A DNA stretch of 64,000 bases, taken from contig JAPKZO010000040.1 in the NCBI GenBank assembly GCA_026393755.1, forward strand, positions 103,311-167,310, written 5' to 3'. The notes below the pieces were generated by a model that made no database searches, was not told where the DNA came from, and saw only the letters and a program-made list of their open reading frames with translations. The position numbers were made by a program, and so were the translations under genes. The DNA is from Acidobacteriota bacterium (GTDB lineage: Bacteria > Acidobacteriota > Vicinamibacteria > Vicinamibacterales > JAKQTR01). Positions 61,057 to 64,000 of the stretch are shown in pieces; the first letter of the stretch is position 1, and each line of letters starts with the position of its first letter.

Positions 61057-64000
61057 CACCGGAACACCCGTCGCACGCGCACGTCGAGCGCGTAGGTCTT
61101 GTCTTCGTTCTGGGTGAGAATCCACGACAGCCGGTCCGACTGGTCGTATTCGAGCATGATGACCTGGTCGCGCGCCGACGCCGTCAGGCTGCGGGAGTAC
61201 GTCACGTACGCGCGGTCGGAGATGCGCTTGCCCACCGTGAGGCGCGCGCCGGGCGCGAACCGCGTGGTCTGCTGCGCCGGATCCGCCAGCATCGGCGTGA
61301 TCTGGAACGTATCGACACCGAAGGTCTGCTCCACGACCTTCTGGACGTTCGAGGAAATCCGCCCCGCGAGCATCCGCGCCGCGCGCGACTGGATCAACGT
61401 CTGCTGCGCGGCATTCGGCGCCTGCAGGGCCCGCAGTTCCGCATCCTGCGTCGGCCGAGCTTCACCGAGCAGCATCGACAGAATGTCAACTTCGGGCAGT
61501 GGCGGATCCGACGACATTTCGTAGTCGAACCGCTGCATGTGGCCGCGCACCCTGAGCGTGACGCGGTAGGTCTGTCCGGGCGCCCGCGCGCTGGTCTCGG
61601 CCTCCACGTCAAAGTACGGATCAAGCTTGCCGGGATTGACGAAATCGAACGTGCCGCGCGTCACCAGGTAGCGGCGGCCCTCAAACCACACGTCGCCGCG
61701 TTCGATCTCGGCGCCGCCGTAGACGAGCGGGCGGTCGAGCGTGCCGCGAAGCGTCAGATCCGCGCTCGACGTGATCCGCCCGAGATTGTTGTTGATCTCG
61801 AGCGAGGAACGGGCCACCAGCTGGATGTTGAATCGCAGGGGGAACGCCGTCCCGGCGGATGCGCCTGACGAAGGCGCCGCGCCGCCGGCCAGGTTCAGCT
61901 CGCCCTCAAGGTCTATGCGTTTCGTATACGAGGCACGACGAACCGTGACGATGCCGCTGAGTAACGGGTCGCCGATGCTGCCGCGCAACGCCAGGTCGGC
62001 ATCGACCAGCGACCGCAATCCGTCCGGATACCGCAACTCCATCGATTCGCCGCTGGCCGTCACATCCAGTACGGAGGGCCACAGTCCGTTCAGCAGGATA
62101 CGGCCGGCGAACTTCACGTTTCCGCCGCCCACCTTCGCGACGACCTCGTCAAACCGGATGCTGTTGCCGGCGAACGTGATCGGGCCGTTGAGATTCTCGA
62201 TGGCATGCGGCAGGAACATATTTCGAAGCCGCCCGTTGTCGAGAATCGCGCTGCCGCCGATCTGGGGGTGATCGATGTCTCCCGTCACATCGGCGGTGAG
62301 TTCGGCGCGTCCCGATCCTCTGATGTTCCCGGAGAACATCTGCAGGATGCCAAGATTGGCGTCGCCTCTGGCGTGGATCCCGATCTGGCGTCGTGCGAAG
62401 TCCACGGTCCCGGACACGCCAAGCCGGGTCTCGTCGCCGGTCAGGTTGAACTGGTGGACCTGGACCGTGCTCTGACCGACGCCGATGTCGATGACGCCGT
62501 CGTTCCGGAGCGAGTAGTCGAAGAGGCTCAGATCGACCTTGTCGACGACCGCGCGCGCGACAATCCCGTCGAGGTTCCCGAGCGTGCCGCTGATGCGAAC
62601 GGTGCCGCTCACAATCGCCCTGGCAAACGGCGACAGGTTCGCCGCAAAGAGCCGCGCGTACGGATCCAGGGACGTGTCGGTGACCCTCAGCGTGATGTCG
62701 CCCGGATAACTGAAGGATCGGCGGTTCACCGTGCCGGCCATTGAGGCCCCGAGCCGCGTCGAGCCCGCCTGCAACTCGAAGTTGACATTGTCGCCGCGCA
62801 TGCCGATCTTGCCGGTCACGAGGTCGGCGAGCCCCTCGTCGCCGACGTACAGGTCGCGAATGTGGCCGGTGACGTCGTACTCCATGTTGAGGAACACGCC
62901 GCTTCCGCCGGCCTTGAAGTCGATCAGGCCGGTCGGCGGCGCCAACGGAAAGCGCAACGCGTCGACGGTGTCGACCGGAATCTGGCGCCCCTCCGCGCTG
63001 AACGAATACGAGCCGGCCCAGGTGATGTGGGCGGCGCCGGTGATGAGCCCGGTCCCCTTCCGGAGCTCGAGGCCGTCGAACCGGGCGCCAGCACCTTCGA
63101 AGCGAATGGCGGAGGTGGCACTGTCGAATCTCTCGCCGTACGTCTCGGCCGACGAGACATCGGCGCGGCCGAAGCCGAAGGGCTCCAAGTACGCGCCGTA
63201 GAGGTGGAATTCGCCCGAGAGCCCTCCGTTCATCGGATACTCATCGAGTTCGAAGAAATGCCGCACGTCAATCAACGGCCACTTGTGGGTCGTGAACCGC
63301 GCGTTGATCTGCTCGCCTCCGTCCGGACGCGGGAACCCGAGCGAGAACCGCCCCTCGATGCGCATCTCGGCAATGCCCTTGCGAATCACCGCGTCGGCGA
63401 TGTCGGCATAAGAGTTCTCGTAGATCACGTGGCTCTGCGCGGTGCCCCACTCGACGTCCCAGGCGCGCATCCGGCGCCCGGCCATCATGCCCTCGATCCG
63501 CGGCTTCCAGATGGCATTCAGCAGAACACCGTCAAACGTCCCCACCCCGCCGACTTCGATCGGCCTGGTCTTCGAGCCGAACGCCGTCAGGATGCCGGAC
63601 AGCAGGGAATCACTCTCCTGCCAGTCCGAACTGGTCACGTGGAAGGGAAGGATCGAACGCAGCCCGTAGGCGGTTCGACCCCTGAACTCGACGTAGCTCG
63701 CGCGGGTCGCCAGATGGCTTGGCGCCAGATCGACCCATTCGGGCCCGAACGTGTAGTGGACTTCGCCGCCGAACGGCACGTGCCCGAGCGGGGGAAACGG
63801 ATCGCCGTACACGTGGGCGAACGAGGGCTCAGGCAGCACCGCGGGAAGGGCCCGGCCCCGGAGCGTCACGCGCGGCGGCGCCTCAACGGTCACGTCGCCG
63901 AATCCGGAGTGCCCGGAGTACTTCCCGATCGCCCACTCCATCAGATTTCGTCCCGTCGCGCGGCCCGCGAACCGAATCCCGTCAAACTCCATCGCGTCGG
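61056..64000 (-). CDS. tamB: Translocation and assembly module protein TamB (5' end missing)
   Basis: The frame is open to the right edge of the window, so the N-terminus with its membrane anchor is missing; about 980 residues are visible. The protein consists of long runs of short beta strands with few charged breaks (repeated VTLRGR, ISGTLGN, VSGTVDFA-type phrases), as in AsmA/TamB bridge proteins. The C-terminal DUF490/TamB domain is recognisable from GDVWFEGRRYLVTRGTFDFV and SRSLTASARDQVIMLEYD. TamB spans the periplasm and, with an Omp85 partner, moves lipids or proteins to the outer membrane. The Omp85 gene starts on its stop codon (TGATG), so the two are translationally coupled. Confidence 0.9.
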   Translation of the reverse strand, partial: DAMEFDGIRFAGRATGRNLMEWAIGKYSGHSGFGDVTVEAPPRVTLRGRALPAVLPEPSFAHVYGDPFPPLGHVPFGGEVHYTFGPEWVDLAPSHLATRASYVEFRGRTAYGLRSILPFHVTSSDWQESDSLLSGILTAFGSKTRPIEVGGVGTFDGVLLNAIWKPRIEGMMAGRRMRAWDVEWGTAQSHVIYENSYADIADAVIRKGIAEMRIEGRFSLGFPRPDGGEQINARFTTHKWPLIDVRHFFELDEYPMNGGLSGEFHLYGAYLEPFGFGRADVSSAETYGERFDSATSAIRFEGAGARFDGLELRKGTGLITGAAHITWAGSYSFSAEGRQIPVDTVDALRFPLAPPTGLIDFKAGGSGVFLNMEYDVTGHIRDLYVGDEGLADLVTGKIGMRGDNVNFELQAGSTRLGASMAGTVNRRSFSYPGDITLRVTDTSLDPYARLFAANLSPFARAIVSGTVRISGTLGNLDGIVARAVVDKVDLSLFDYSLRNDGVIDIGVGQSTVQVHQFNLTGDETRLGVSGTVDFARRQIGIHARGDANLGILQMFSGNIRGSGRAELTADVTGDIDHPQIGGSAILDNGRLRNMFLPHAIENLNGPITFAGNSIRFDEVVAKVGGGNVKFAGRILLNGLWPSVLDVTASGESMELRYPDGLRSLVDADLALRGSIGDPLLSGIVTVRRASYTKRIDLEGELNLAGGAAPSSGASAGTAFPLRFNIQLVARSSLEINNNLGRITSSADLTLRGTLDRPLVYGGAEIERGDVWFEGRRYLVTRGTFDFVNPGKLDPYFDVEAETSARAPGQTYRVTLRVRGHMQRFDYEMSSDPPLPEVDILSMLLGEARPTQDAELRALQAPNAAQQTLIQSRAARMLAGRISSNVQKVVEQTFGVDTFQITPMLADPAQQTTRFAPGARLTVGKRISDRAYVTYSRSLTASARDQVIMLEYDQSDRLSWILTQNEDKTYALDVRVRRVFR

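Overview
The window is GC-rich, densely packed chromosomal DNA from a Gram-negative, diderm bacterium. The closest fit is an Acidobacteriota-type genome, probably of the Vicinamibacteria kind. That inference rests on several features together: a very large Oar-like TonB-dependent receptor with an N-terminal carboxypeptidase-regulatory domain, TatT-type TRAP transporters, a YncE-propeller/phosphoesterase fusion, a B12-dependent ribonucleotide reductase and TamB/Omp85 genes. I see no prophage, transposase or CRISPR array. The taxonomic call is an inference and was not tested by any search.

Layout. 1-3267: the 3' end of a TRAP large permease, then an exported YncE/phosphoesterase fusion. 3268-3692: a convergent gap holding two copies of a three-palindrome array. 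3693-11197 (minus): a tripartite efflux operon with one adaptor and two RND permeases. 11198-14039: a short gap with dispersed palindromes, then a DUF1698/CmoB-like methyltransferase and an ArnT-like glycosyltransferase. 14300-19366: a complete TRAP system (TatT lipoprotein, DctP, fused DctQM) followed by a DUF1646 transporter. 19418-20082 (minus): a VapBC-type toxin-antitoxin pair. 20339-24095: an exported barrel-like protein of unknown function and an exported glycoside hydrolase.

24208-32036 is a conserved core block: tRNA-Leu(UAG), tig, clpP, clpX, lon, engB and rho, i.e. protein folding and turnover, ribosome assembly and transcription termination. 32193-36128 (minus) is the TonB receptor, followed by an aldo/keto reductase and rpmE. 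37781-43422 (minus) is a DNA-metabolism cassette: a DNA methyltransferase fused to a nuclease-like domain, an MrfA-type DUF1998 helicase and an MrfB-type exonuclease. 43551-47213 (minus) carries an SDR oxidoreductase and nrdJ. nrdJ has a long leader and two NrdR-box-like sites.

47765-57476 is a compact run of plus-strand genes: a CPBP protease, two GT-C-type membrane proteins, four GT4 glycosyltransferases and a methyltransferase. Most of the starts overlap the previous stop, so it reads as one surface-glycan operon. 57480-64000 (minus) is an outer-membrane assembly operon: TamB (cut by the window edge), an Omp85 protein with about seven POTRA repeats, and a SurA-N-like periplasmic protein.

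The observations most worth following up are the duplicated palindrome triplets, the methyltransferase/MrfAB cassette, the seven-POTRA Omp85 next to tamB, the paired NrdR boxes, and an in-frame 15-bp duplication in clpP.
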